A stretch of DNA of 64,000 bases. Source: CALLVY01 sp937899855 (GTDB taxonomy: Bacteria > Bacteroidota > Bacteroidia > Chitinophagales > Saprospiraceae). Where the stretch lies: contig JBCBQC010000006.1 of assembly GCA_039820405.1 (NCBI GenBank), positions 62,001 to 126,000 of the forward strand. Reading direction: 5' to 3'. The position numbers and the translations under genes are program-made. Numbering within the stretch: position 1 is the first letter of the stretch; each line of letters starts with the position of its first letter. The notes under the pieces are model-generated. The model was not told the DNA's origin, did no database searches, and saw only the letters and a program-made list of their open reading frames with translations. Shown in pieces: positions 31,464-42,400 of this stretch.

Positions 31464-34004
31464 TTACTCCTTTACGTCACTCTGGACATCTTTGGAGGAA
31501 GCGATGCTCAAGCCGTCTCCTTCCTTGTTGAGGATGGCCTCGAACACACTGCCTTCGGCGGGATTCTCACTGAGGATAAACTCGGCGAGTGGATCTTCGA
31601 TGTACTTTTGGATGGCCCGGTGGAGGGGGCGTGCACCAAATTGAGGATCAAATCCTTTTTCCGCCACAAACTTTTTGGCTTCTTCGGACAGCACGAGCTT
31701 GTAGCCCATTCCGTCGAGGCGTTTGTGGAGGTCCTTGAGACTGATGTCGATGATTTCGAAGATGTTGTCCTGATCCAGGCTATTGAAGATCACCACATCG
31801 TCGATCCGATTGAGGAATTCGGGCGAGAAGGTGCGCTTCAGGGCGTTGGAGATGACGCTCTTCGAGTAGTCGTCGGCCTTGTCCTGACGGGCCTGGGTGG
31901 CAAAACCAACCCCTTGGCCAAAGTCCTTGAGCTGACGGACCCCGATGTTGGAGGTCATGATGATCATCGTATTCTTAAAGTCGACCTTGCGACCCAGTCC
32001 ATCGGTAAGCTGACCATCGTCCAGCACTTGCAGGAGGATATTGTACACGTCGGGGTGGGCTTTTTCGATCTCGTCGAGTAGGATGACCGAGTAGGGCTTA
32101 CGCCGTACCTTTTCGGTCAGTTGTCCTCCTTCTTCGTAACCCACGTAGCCCGGAGGCGCTCCGATCAGTCGGCTGACCGAGAATTTTTCCATGTACTCAC
32201 TCATGTCGATGCGGATCAGGGCATCGTCGGAGTCGAAGATGTAGCGGGCCAGGGCCTTGGCCAATTCGGTCTTACCGACCCCGGTGGGGCCGAGGAAGAT
32301 AAAGGAGCCAATGGGCTTGCTGGGATCCTTGAGGCCGACGCGGTTGCGCTGGATGGCCTTGGTGATCTTGAGGATGGCCTCGTCCTGGCCGATGATGGCC
32401 CCTTTGAGGTCTTCACCCATATTGACCAGCTTGTTGCTTTCGCTCTGGGCCACGCGATTGACGGGGATACCCGTCATCATGGAGACCACTTCGGCGATGT
32501 CCTCTTCGTGGACGGGGTAGCGCTTGGTTTTGGCTTCCTCCTCCCATTCGAGCTTGGCAAATTCGAGTTGGCGTACCAGTTTGGACTCATCGTCGCGCAG
32601 GTCGGCCGCCTTTTCGTACTGCTGGTTTTTGACCGCTTGATTTTTCTTTTCCTTGAGTTCCTCGATCTTCTTCTCCAGATCTTCGATGTGCTTGGGAACG
32701 TGGATGTTCTTGAGGTGTACCCGCGCACCCACTTCATCGAGCACGTCGATGGCCTTGTCGGGCAGGAAGCGGTCGCTGATGTAGCGGTCACTCAACTGTA
32801 CACAGGCCTTGATGGCTTCGTCGGAGTAGTTGACGTTGTGAAACTCTTCGTATTTCGGTTTGATGTTTTCCAGAATGTGTACCGCTTCTTCGGGCGAGGG
32901 CGGATCGACGACGACTTTTTGGAAACGACGATCCAGGGCACCATCTTTTTCGATGTGCTGGCGGTATTCGTCGAGCGTCGAGGCACCGATGCACTGCAGT
33001 TCGCCACGAGCCAGGGCGGGTTTGAAGATATTCGAGGCATCCAGCGATCCGGTTGCCCCTCCGGCGCCGACGATGGTATGGATTTCGTCGATGAAGAGGA
33101 TGACGTCGCGGGATTTTTCCAATTCATTCATGATGGCCTTCATCCGCTCTTCGAATTGGCCCCGGTATTTGGTGCCGGCCACCAGGGCGGCGAGGTCGAG
33201 CATGACGATGCGTTTGTTGAACAGCGTCCGCGACACTTTGCGTTGGATGATGCGCAGGGCCAGTCCTTCGACGATGGCCGTTTTACCCACGCCGGGTTCT
33301 CCGATCAGGATGGGGTTATTCTTCTTCCGGCGGCTTAGGATTTGGGAGACCCGCTCAATTTCGTTTTCCCGACCGATGATGGGGTCGAGCTTATCTTCTT
33401 CGGCCAGCTTGGTGATGTCGCGACCGAAGTTGTCGAGTACGGGGGTCCGCGACTTGGAATTGCCCTTGCGCTGGTAGCGGGAGGCATCTTCCTCTTCGAA
33501 AGGCTCTTCGGATTCCGAGGGCGCTTGGTCGAAGATGTCGGGGTGAGAAAACTCCTGCTCCTGGCGGACGTACTCCAGCTCCGATTTGTAGATGTCGTAG
33601 CTGATGTCGTACTGGTGTAGAATGCGGGAGGCGAGATTGTCCTTGTGCTTGAGAATGGACAATACCAGGTGTTCGGGGCTGATCTCTTCGCTCTTGAGCA
33701 TCTTGGCTTCCAGGAAGGTCACCTTGAGTACCTTCTCGGCGTGTTTGTTTAGGGGCAGGTTGCCGATGTTGAGAGCGGTAGAAGCGAGTTTATTGTTGCG
33801 TGCGATGGAATCCTCAATTGTCTGCGATAGGTCGTTGGCATCCACCTCGAGGGAGCTCAACACGCGCACCGCCAAGCTGTTGGCGTCCTGCATTATTCCG
33901 AGGAGCAGGTGCTCCGTACCGATGAAGTCGTGCCCCAAGCGGACGGCTTCTTCGCGGCTGCGGGAGATAATCTGCTTGACTTTTGGTGAGAATCTTCTGT
34001 TCAT
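31464..34004 (-). CDS. clpC: ATP-dependent Clp protease ATP-binding subunit ClpC
   Basis: An 846-residue AAA+ unfoldase starting at ATG 34004 (MNRRFSPKVKQIISRSREEA in outline). It has two Clp N repeats up to about residue 145, AAA-1 with Walker A GEPGVGKT near 235 and a central UVR-like segment (NQQYEKAADLRDDE). AAA-2 has Walker A GPTGVGKT near 573, and GAPPGYVGYEEGG and a D2 domain follow to the C-terminus. It feeds proteins to ClpP for degradation in the cytosol. The longer reading to 34088 adds a Ser/Pro-rich tail unlike the family. The region 34005-34520 before it (516 bases) has no gene; it contains two AAAAAATAATG repeats near 34172 and 34188 and probably promoters in both directions. 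Confidence 0.95.
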   Translation of the reverse strand: MNRRFSPKVKQIISRSREEAVRLGHDFIGTEHLLLGIMQDANSLAVRVLSSLEVDANDLSQTIEDSIARNNKLASTALNIGNLPLNKHAEKVLKVTFLEAKMLKSEEISPEHLVLSILKHKDNLASRILHQYDISYDIYKSELEYVRQEQEFSHPDIFDQAPSESEEPFEEEDASRYQRKGNSKSRTPVLDNFGRDITKLAEEDKLDPIIGRENEIERVSQILSRRKKNNPILIGEPGVGKTAIVEGLALRIIQRKVSRTLFNKRIVMLDLAALVAGTKYRGQFEERMKAIMNELEKSRDVILFIDEIHTIVGAGGATGSLDASNIFKPALARGELQCIGASTLDEYRQHIEKDGALDRRFQKVVVDPPSPEEAVHILENIKPKYEEFHNVNYSDEAIKACVQLSDRYISDRFLPDKAIDVLDEVGARVHLKNIHVPKHIEDLEKKIEELKEKKNQAVKNQQYEKAADLRDDESKLVRQLEFAKLEWEEEAKTKRYPVHEEDIAEVVSMMTGIPVNRVAQSESNKLVNMGEDLKGAIIGQDEAILKITKAIQRNRVGLKDPSKPIGSFIFLGPTGVGKTELAKALARYIFDSDDALIRIDMSEYMEKFSVSRLIGAPPGYVGYEEGGQLTEKVRRKPYSVILLDEIEKAHPDVYNILLQVLDDGQLTDGLGRKVDFKNTMIIMTSNIGVRQLKDFGQGVGFATQARQDKADDYSKSVISNALKRTFSPEFLNRIDDVVIFNSLDQDNIFEIIDISLKDLHKRLDGMGYKLVLSEEAKKFVAEKGFDPQFGARPLHRAIQKYIEDPLAEFILSENPAEGSVFEAILNKEGDGLSIASSKDVQSDVKE

Positions 34005-34520
34005 GTAATGGTGAATTTCTTGATGGTTTGGTTCCAACCTCGAAGGTCGTGACGGCTGCGAAGTTGTGAAGGGAACCTTATGAAACAATAATAAGGCTAA
34101 TATCTTAAGATTACAAGCCTTACAAAATCCAAATGTCTAAAAATGGTCTCCGTATATCTGAATGTTCCTGAAAAAATAATGCCATTAAAAAAATAATGTT
34201 TATTTGATGAAGGTTTTTAATATTTTATGGTCTCCAACTGCCACTTTTACCGAATTTTCTCCCTTGCTTTCTGCCGCCCTGTCCGGAGGCAAAGGTGGGA
34301 CCTGCCAAATGGTCTGGCCATCGGGGAAGTCCGGTGGGGCTCGGCATTGGTCCGTCTGGGGAGGAAGGGGGTTGGAGTAAATTATTCCCGGTCGCTTGGT
34401 GCTTTATTGCATATTATGGTTACTTTTGTTGTGCGCAGATTGTCTGGGGACCCGAGGATCGCAACTCCCCCAGCCCCTGCCTAAAAAGTTGATTTTTTGG
34501 CTGAAAACAGTAGTGCCAGT

Positions 34521-34904
34521 ATGAAATTCAGAGTTGAAAAAGCAGAACGGTATACCCTGCTCAAGTTGGAGGAGGAAACCCTCAATTCCTTTATTGCTCC
34601 GCAGTTGAAATCCGAGTTTGTAATCCTCCACAACGAGGGGGTGGCCAACCTCATCCTCGACCTGTCCGAGGTGAGCTTCGCGGACTCCTCCGGGCTGAGT
34701 GCCATCCTCACCGCCAATCGCCTCTGGGACGCCGCGGGAACTTTTGTACTCACCGGTCTCGTTCACGACAATGTATCCAAACTGATGAAGATCACCCGGC
34801 TGGATAAGGTCTTTACCATCATCCCCACCGAAGCCGAAGCCATCGACTACGTCCTCCTGTCCGAGATGGAGCGCGAAATCGGCGGGGAATCCGAAGATGC
34901 CTAA
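34521..34904 (+). CDS. STAS domain protein (anti-sigma factor antagonist family)
   Basis: A 127-residue STAS domain: strand-helix pattern with KAERYTLLKLEEETLNS, then NLILDLSEVSFADSSGLSAIL, where ADSSGL is the SpoIIAA-type phospho-site region (the Ser in D-S-S-G-L aligns with the serine phosphorylated in SpoIIAA). It ends with FTIIPTEAEAIDYV. Such proteins take part in partner-switching with anti-sigma kinases, or act as regulatory modules. No partner kinase gene is adjacent. It stands 75 bases before the RNase Z gene, a neighbourhood common in Bacteroidota. ATG 34521 is preferred over TTG 34497. Confidence 0.86.
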   Translation: MKFRVEKAERYTLLKLEEETLNSFIAPQLKSEFVILHNEGVANLILDLSEVSFADSSGLSAILTANRLWDAAGTFVLTGLVHDNVSKLMKITRLDKVFTIIPTEAEAIDYVLLSEMEREIGGESEDA

Positions 34905-34979
34905 ACTCCCCCGCTGGTATTAGATACTAGTCGAGCAGCAGGTGGTAGCCCATATCTCGCCCTCACAACCTCTAACCAC

Positions 34980-35912
34980 ATGCGTTTTGAGCTCACCATC
35001 CTCGGCAGTAATTCCGCCATCCCGGCCAACCATCGCTTCCCCAGCGCCCAGGTACTCAACGTGATGGATCGCCTCTATCTCATCGACTGCGGGGAGGGCA
35101 CCCAAATGCGTATGACGGAATACCAAGTCCGCAGAAATCGCATCCACCAAATTTTTATTAGCCACCTCCACGGTGACCACGTCTACGGCCTGGTCGGCTT
35201 ACTCACCACCATGAACCTCAATGGCCGCAAGGAAAAGATGCAGCTCTTCTCCCCGGCGGGGCTCCGTGAGTTTTTGGAATCCCAATTTTTTTATTCCCAA
35301 GTGGTTTTGGCCTACGAGCTGGAATTTCACGTCGTCGACGACCAACGGCACCAATTGCTCTTCGAAGACGGAGTGGTGGAGGTCTATTCCATTCCGCTGG
35401 AGCACCGCATCCCGAGCACCGGCTTTTTGTTTCGCGAAAAACAGCGACAACGCAATATCCAACCCACCGCCATCACCGAATACGGGCTGAGCATTCCCCA
35501 AATTGAGGCGGTCAAACGCGGCGAAGCGGTGACCGTGGCCGATGGCCGCATCATCGCCAATGCGAGCATTACCTTGCCGCCCTACCGCTCCCGCAGCTAC
35601 GCCTATTGCTCCGACACCTGCTACCTGCCCCAATTGCAGCACTTGCTGCGGGGCGTCGACCTGCTTTACCACGAGACGACTTTCCTGCACGATATGGTCG
35701 ACCAGGCCGTAAAGACTAAGCACAGTACGGCCCTCCAGGCCGCCACCCTGGCTCGTGATGCGGGGGTGGGCCAGCTCCTGATGGGGCACTACAGCTCGCG
35801 CTACAAGGAATTGAGTCCGCTACTGGAAGAGGCCCGGAGCGTTTTTCCCAACTCCGTCCTGGGTCGGGAAGGGGGCCAATACTCGGTTGCACCAGAAAGA
35901 GAGGCGGTGTAG
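34980..35912 (+). CDS. rnz: Ribonuclease Z
   Basis: A 310-residue metallo-beta-lactamase-fold endonuclease that trims the 3' trailer of tRNA precursors. The zinc-binding HxHxDH motif is SHLHGDHVYGL. Further zinc or catalytic residues are in the LEHRIPSTGF segment, SDTCYLP, HETTF and KHSTALQAA, and the last His is in LLMGHYSSRY. The opening MRFELTILGSNSAIP is typical of RNase Z. The exosite arm (GYRF/flexible-arm region) is present near residues 150-185. The tRNA-Lys here lacks an encoded CCA, so maturation by RNase Z and CCA addition would be needed. Confidence 0.95.
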   Translation: MRFELTILGSNSAIPANHRFPSAQVLNVMDRLYLIDCGEGTQMRMTEYQVRRNRIHQIFISHLHGDHVYGLVGLLTTMNLNGRKEKMQLFSPAGLREFLESQFFYSQVVLAYELEFHVVDDQRHQLLFEDGVVEVYSIPLEHRIPSTGFLFREKQRQRNIQPTAITEYGLSIPQIEAVKRGEAVTVADGRIIANASITLPPYRSRSYAYCSDTCYLPQLQHLLRGVDLLYHETTFLHDMVDQAVKTKHSTALQAATLARDAGVGQLLMGHYSSRYKELSPLLEEARSVFPNSVLGREGGQYSVAPEREAV

Positions 35913-36415
35913 GGCCAAAAAATGATCTACGGATTAGCTTTTTTTTCTTTGCATAGGCAATTGACTGCTAAGCTGCTAGACCCAACGTCGTTTTTTGTGA
36001 CACAATAATTCTTACCTCAGCTCGCCCAAGGCTTTACTCCGCCCGGTTTTTTACCTATATTTGTTGTGGTTTTCGTACTGATTACCAGCCATTTACACCC
36101 CGCAACACCCTCTTTTAACCTTGCCTGGCCAAGTGCTTTGCTGCCTCCACCCCGGCGCTCGGCTGTTTTGGGCCAAGGTTTCCCCACCGTTCCTCCCTTT
36201 GACAACTCGCACGCATTGTGACCATTTTTTTCCCTATTTGCCGTACGCACGGGGCTATATTTCCCGTTTTTGAGAGCAATCGGTAGCTTAACGAGGGAGA
36301 AAAATGAGCGTGTGGTTTCGCGCAATGGGGAATGGCGTTTTACCCAAGGATGTGACTACACAAAACGAACTTACAATTAACACGACCCAATTCATTGACC
36401 AATTCTTACCCTGCT
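35913..36415. other. 503-base intergenic region, no gene seen
   Basis: Both strands were read. The only open frame of note (minus, 36017-36325) has no recognisable motif and atypical composition. The region probably holds the terminator of rnz (a T-run near 35940-35947 without a good stem) and the promoter of the giant surface-protein gene; I see no convincing TAnnTTTG box. Confidence 0.4.
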
Positions 36416-39400
36416 ATGAGCTTACTTAGACAATTCGGTGTCCATCATTGTCTTTCCAAGCCTCCATTTATCGCCCCCACCCCGGAGCACATTCCATTGA
36501 CCCGGCCGCGTTTTTGGTCCCAACTCGTTTGTTGGAGTCTCTTGCTGCTGGCCCTGCCGTCCTCGGCCATCAGTACGCCTACGATCCATCCCGAGCCTTC
36601 CGCCCACTTTGGGGAATCTTTTACGGGGCTGGGCATTTACGACTATCAATGGTACGCCCGTTGGCGTGCCAAGACCACCGCCAGCCCACTCGTTCTCCTC
36701 ACCTCCGTCGGTGACTACGTCTGGAAGGATTGTGATCAAGATGGCATTCAGGACCCCGGTGAGGCGGGCATCCCCAACGTTCCCATCACCCTGCGGGGTA
36801 CGGATGTACTGGGCAATGCCGTCGACGAATTGACCTTCTCCGGACCCACCGGGAGCTACGCCTTCACCGACCTCCACCCCGGACTGTACACCCTCGAATT
36901 TGGGCTGCCCCCGGGCATCAGCGGCGTAGCTTACACCAGCCTCACTCCCGGTGCCGATACCCTCGGTAGCGATGCCGATCCGCTGACCGGGCGCACCGCA
37001 GCGTTCCGAATTGAAAACAACAAGTCGATCAGTATCCTCGACGCGGGCTTTATCGATATGGAAGCTCCCGTCTTGCTCGGCGTCCCCGCGGATACCACGG
37101 TTACCTGTGGCGCCATTCCCCTGGCCCCGAAGCGCTACGTCGATATTCTGGCTACCGATAATTGGGCCACTGACGTGACGATCACCTTTTCCGAAAGCAG
37201 TACCCAGGGTACCAATGGGCCCTGTAGTGCATACGAATACCTCATCATTCGCACCTGGTCGGCGGACGATGGCTGTGGCAATTCCTCCGCGGAAGTTCAG
37301 CTCATCACCGTAAAAGACAGCGCCGAACCCACCTTTGGCCAAGTCCCGGCCGACATCACGGTCGATCCCGCTCGGGGCGAGCTCATTCCGCCCCCACCCA
37401 ACCCGGCCCCCAGCGACAATTGTGATCCCAACCCCCAGCTCCACCTGATCGAAAGCGATAGCCCGACTGGCGACTGTGGCTTGGTACGTACCCGCACCTG
37501 GACCGTCACCGATGCCTGTGGCAACCAGAATGCCATCAGCCAGCGCATTACCGTTCGGGGTACGGGAAACGGCGGAACCGCCCGTGCCAACGGCCCGCTT
37601 TGTACGGGGGACGAGCTCCGACTTTTTGCCGAGGGGGGATTGCTCTACCACTGGACGGGCCCCAATAATTTCAGTTCCGATCTCCAAAATCCCGTGCTTA
37701 CGGCAGTGGGGGCCCAGCAAGCGGGTATTTATAGTGTCCTCATCGACGACGGTACCTGCAGCAGCACGATCGACGTAGCCGTGACGATCAGTCCGGCCCT
37801 CGTGGTGCTCCCGACGATTGACCCGGCCAATTGCTCGGCTCCGGGGCGGATCGAGGTACTCGTGAGTGGGGGAACCGCCCCTTACACCTTTGATTGGCAG
37901 GACCTGCCCGGAACCGACGACCCCGCCAATCGGACGGATTTGGTAGCGGGGAGTTACCCGCTCTTGGTGCGGGATGCGGGACAGTGCGAATGGGTGGAGA
38001 CCCTGGTGGTGGTGGAGGATTGTCCGTGTACGCCACCGGAGGTGACGGATTTGCTTAGTCGGGGATCGACTTGTGCGGAGGCCACGGGCTGGGCGGAAGT
38101 CCGCACGGCTGGAAATCCCGCCGATTACGTCTACGAATGGGTGCCCGACTTGGGAACGCCCAATGTCGCCAACAACCGGCGCGAGGCGCTCGTGGCGGGG
38201 GTGTATACGGTAAAGATTAGCGATCCCCTTGGGGTGGATTGTGCTACGGAGGTGAGTTTGGTGGTGGGCAATGTCGATGCTTCGATCGTGGAGGACCTGA
38301 CGGTCAGTCCGGCCAGTTGTGCCCTGTCGAACGGCAGCGCCCGTCTGCAACCCGATTATTTTACCTACCGCTGGACTTTTGACGGTACGGCCGCCAGTAC
38401 GCGCAACGATTTGGCGGCGGGTACCTACGAGGTGCTCGTTTTTGATCAAAGCGTACCGCCCTGTCCTAACGTCATTCTGGTTGAAATCCCGGAGGAAAAC
38501 CTGCTTCAGCTCACGGCGCAGGTCAATCAAGTCCCCAGTTGCCAAATGGCCAATGGCTCGGTGACGATTGGGGTGCTGGGGGGCAGTGGCAACTATGCCT
38601 ACAGCTGGGGAGCGGACGCCCGGCGCGATGATTTGGCCGCTGGCGTCTACACCGTCGAGGTGAGCGATTTGGATCGGGGCTGTGCGCGTAGGCTGACTTT
38701 TGCACTGCCCAGCGCCGTTCGGGGGGCCAGTATCGACGCCCCCACCGAACTGCTGGGCTCTTGTGCGGGCGTTCAGGACGTCCAGCTCGACTACGACATT
38801 AGCTTTGCCGCTGGTTTTGCCTTTCCGGCGGATACCTTTTTGGTAAATGCTACCGATACCTTGAACCCCGCCGCGCCCCTGGCGCCCGGAACCTACTGCT
38901 TGATCGTCGAGGATGCCAATGGCTGTCTGGCGGGACAACACTGTTTTTCGGTGAGCGAACCGGCGCCCCTGGCCGTGGATCTGGCGATCGCCAACCAGGA
39001 CTGTTTTCGGGCGGGGAGTATCCAACTTCAGGTAAGTGGGGGCGTAGGCCCCTACCGGTTCAATTGGTCGGACCTGACGGGGGGTGGGCAAAGCCCGGAT
39101 CGTGATGATTTGTTGGCAGGGACTTACCGGGTTACGGTCCGCGATGCCAATGGCTGTCGGCAAACCCTTACGGACTTGGTGGTGGCCAATCAGTGTCCCA
39201 CGGGCTGTATCGAACCCGTGATCCGCAACGTAGCCGTGGTGGAGGCGAGCTGTGGGGCAGCGGACGGGGTCATCCGTTTGGAGATGCAGGGCAATCCCAA
39301 TCAATTCCACTACCGCTGGACGCCCGACCTGGGAATTGGTACGGCGGAACGTAAGAGCAACTTGCCCGCGGGGCAGTACGCGGTTGTGATCACCAATATC

Positions 39401-42400
39401 ATCGACCCTTCCTGTTCGATCCGCCGCGACTTCCTAGTGCAAAACGCGGATGGTCCGACGGTGGATATCCAAGTCACTCAGGCCGCTACCTGCCAGTTGG
39501 CGAACGGGGCCGCCACTTTACTGCCGATTGCTTTTGACTATCGGTGGTGCAATGGTAGTGATAAGTTTAGCGCTACGGATTTGCCCAGTGGGACCTGTTA
39601 CGTGACGGTGACCGACCCCGTGACGGCTTGTAGCCAGGTGGTGGCGGTTGAAATCCCCGAAGGGAACCCGTTGCGGGTACAGCCCCAGGTTTTGCGGCAG
39701 CCGGACTGTGGTCAGGCCAATGGCCGGATTGAATTACTCGTATCTGGGGGGAGTGGGGCTTACGCGCTGTTTTGGAGCGACGGTGGGGTGGGGGCTTTGC
39801 GGGACAACCTGGCGGCGGGTCAGTATGGCATAACGGTGACCGACCCCGGTGGGGGCGATTGCCAGATCGAACAAAGCGTGGTGCTGACCGATGCCCAGAG
39901 CGCTGCGGTACGGCTGCGTCTGGATACGGCGGTGCCTCTGGTCTTGGACTGTGCAGCGGGGCGGGATGGAAAAATTGACTTTACCGTTGATTACCCACCG
40001 ACCTTTGCCTTTCCAGCGGATACCATCATCAGCGATGGGAACGGGACTTATACCAATGGGGAATTGCCCGCTGGGAATTACTGTCTCCTCATTCGGGATG
40101 CGGCGGCTTGTGTGGCGGCGGAGGCCTGCTTTGCGATTGAGGAACCCGAGCCGATGCTCCTCGTGGCGACGGTACGTCCGGTCACCTGTAACGATCCGGG
40201 TTCGATTGCGGTGCGTGTGGAAGGGGGAAGGGGGAATTACCAATACGACTGGGCCCATTTACCGGGCAACGCCAACGCCAGCATACTGTCCTCATTAGCG
40301 GCTGGTGTGTACCAGCTCACGGTAACGGACGACCGGGGCTGTGCGGCCTACGCCCGGGACCTGATCGTGGTGGATGACTGTCTGGCTTGCCCCAACAGCG
40401 CGACCCTCCGACGGGTCATTCCTACCAACAGTTCCCAAACCGATTGCATCCAACTGGAAGCTTGTTTTACCCGTAACCTGACCAATATTGTCCTCAGCGA
40501 TGCGGACCGCAATGGGCAGTCGCCGCTGGGAAGCTGGACCCTGGCTAGCAGTGGCTGTTTGGATTACCACGCCGGGGCGACCCCCGGGGCGGACACCATC
40601 TGCGTGATTGCCCAGTACGGAAATTTGCTCGATACCACCTGTATGATCTACGCGGTGTTTGATCCACCGACCGTGCCGGCTCTTACCGACACCCTGTACC
40701 TGGATACCCCGGAGCAGACCGGTGTCGATACCTGTCTGAGTTTGCTGGAGCTGGGCGGCGTCTTTACGGATGCGCGCATCCTCGAAGCACCCCGCAACGC
40801 GACGGGGAGCCTGGAGCTGACCGCTGCCTGTCTGCGTTACGAACCCAATGCGGGGGTCCTGGGCCCCGGTGTCGATACCATGCTAGTGGAGGTATGCAAC
40901 GCGGCGATTCCACTTTGCGATACGACGGTGGTGGTGGTCAGCGTCAGTTTGGGATTGCAGTGTACGCCCTTTTTTGCGGGGCCCGATACCCTGGATTTAT
41001 TTGCCGACGACTGCGACGGGGAGGCGCTCTTTTGCCTGGATAGCATTCCTCCCTTCGCCACCCAATTTTACAGCATCGAAGTCGATCAGCAGCCTTTGGC
41101 CCCCCCCTTTGTGGGCTGTAACCCGGATACGCTGATCGAGTACGACCTGGATCGGGTGCTGCGGCTGGCACCCCTGGGGCCTTACGAATTGGTAGAGTGG
41201 GTGGTGAATGCGGATACTTTTCGCTTGGCTACTTTCCCCAGCTTTGCCGTGCTCCTCGACTCGATGAACGTTTGGGATCCCCTCGGCAACTGGGAGCGGC
41301 TGGGCGATCGCATCGTGGGGGGCAATCTGGCCAACCAATACGGTGATTTGAACGTGGAGAGCCCGCAGGTGAGCATTGGTGATCCCATTCCGCTCGATTT
41401 GTTGATCGCGGCGCAGGGAACGCAAATTGCGGTGGATACGGGTTTTCACCAGTTGGTGCTGACCCTGGATTCGACCGGCTGTTCGGATACCCTGTGGTTG
41501 GACGTGGCTTGCGATCTTTGCCCGGATTATTACGCCGGGCCGGACAGCTTGCTAGCGGACAGTTGTGCGGGGACGGCACCGCTTTGTCTGGACGTCGAGC
41601 TGGTCAATCTGCCGCAGTTTACGATCGAGGACAATGGGGCCTTGTTTACGGGAGATTTTCGCCCCTGCGCCATCGACACCAGCTTTCAGTACGTGGTCTT
41701 TCCCCTGGCCATCCCGGGGATTTACGAGCTGGTCTCTTGGGAGGTCAACGGTACCAATTTTACGCTGCCACTCTTTACTACGGTGGCCCAACTGGCCGAT
41801 TCGATGCGGGTCTGGGATCCGGCGGGCAATTGGCAATTGCTGGGCCTGGTGATTGTGGGGGGCAATCCCGGCAGCAGCTACGGCGCCCTGGAGGTGGCCA
41901 GCTCCGGCAATGCGCCCTTCAACATCGAATTGCAGCTCATCAACGATGCGGTCGCCATTTTGCTCTCCCCCGGTGAGCACGACATCCGGGTGACGGACAA
42001 CCGCAGCATTTGCGTCGACGAATTTAGCGTGACGGTGACCTGCGATTCGCTGGTATTGCCGCCCCCGCCGCTCGATACCTTGCTGCGCGTTTTTGAAGGT
42101 GAAACCGATACCCTTTGTCTAGAGGACTTGCCGGTCATTGATAGCTTCCGCAACCTTTGCCCGGACGACAGCGATGGCAACGTCAGCGTCGAGGTGATTT
42201 TGGGAACGAACTGTATTGCCTACTCGGGGCTGGAATTGGGCCTGGATACTTTCTGTCTGGAAGTGTGTGAGGGCTTGCTTTGCGATACGGTCAATTGGGT
42301 AATTGAAACCCTGCCGCTGCGGGATACCATCCCGTTGTTTGTCGAGGTGGGACGGAGCGATACCTTCTGCATCGACACCAGTGTCTTTCACCATCCCCTG

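Noticed and set aside
34227..34484. Short plus-strand frame upstream of the STAS gene
   Set aside because: It has no motif and covers a promoter-like region; it is not supported as a gene.
36422..39310. Very long minus-strand frame (962 codons) opposite the giant surface protein
   Set aside because: It mirrors the codon bias of the plus-strand gene, has low-complexity Gly/Arg/His composition and no domain, and the plus strand carries clear SdrD/SprB domains.
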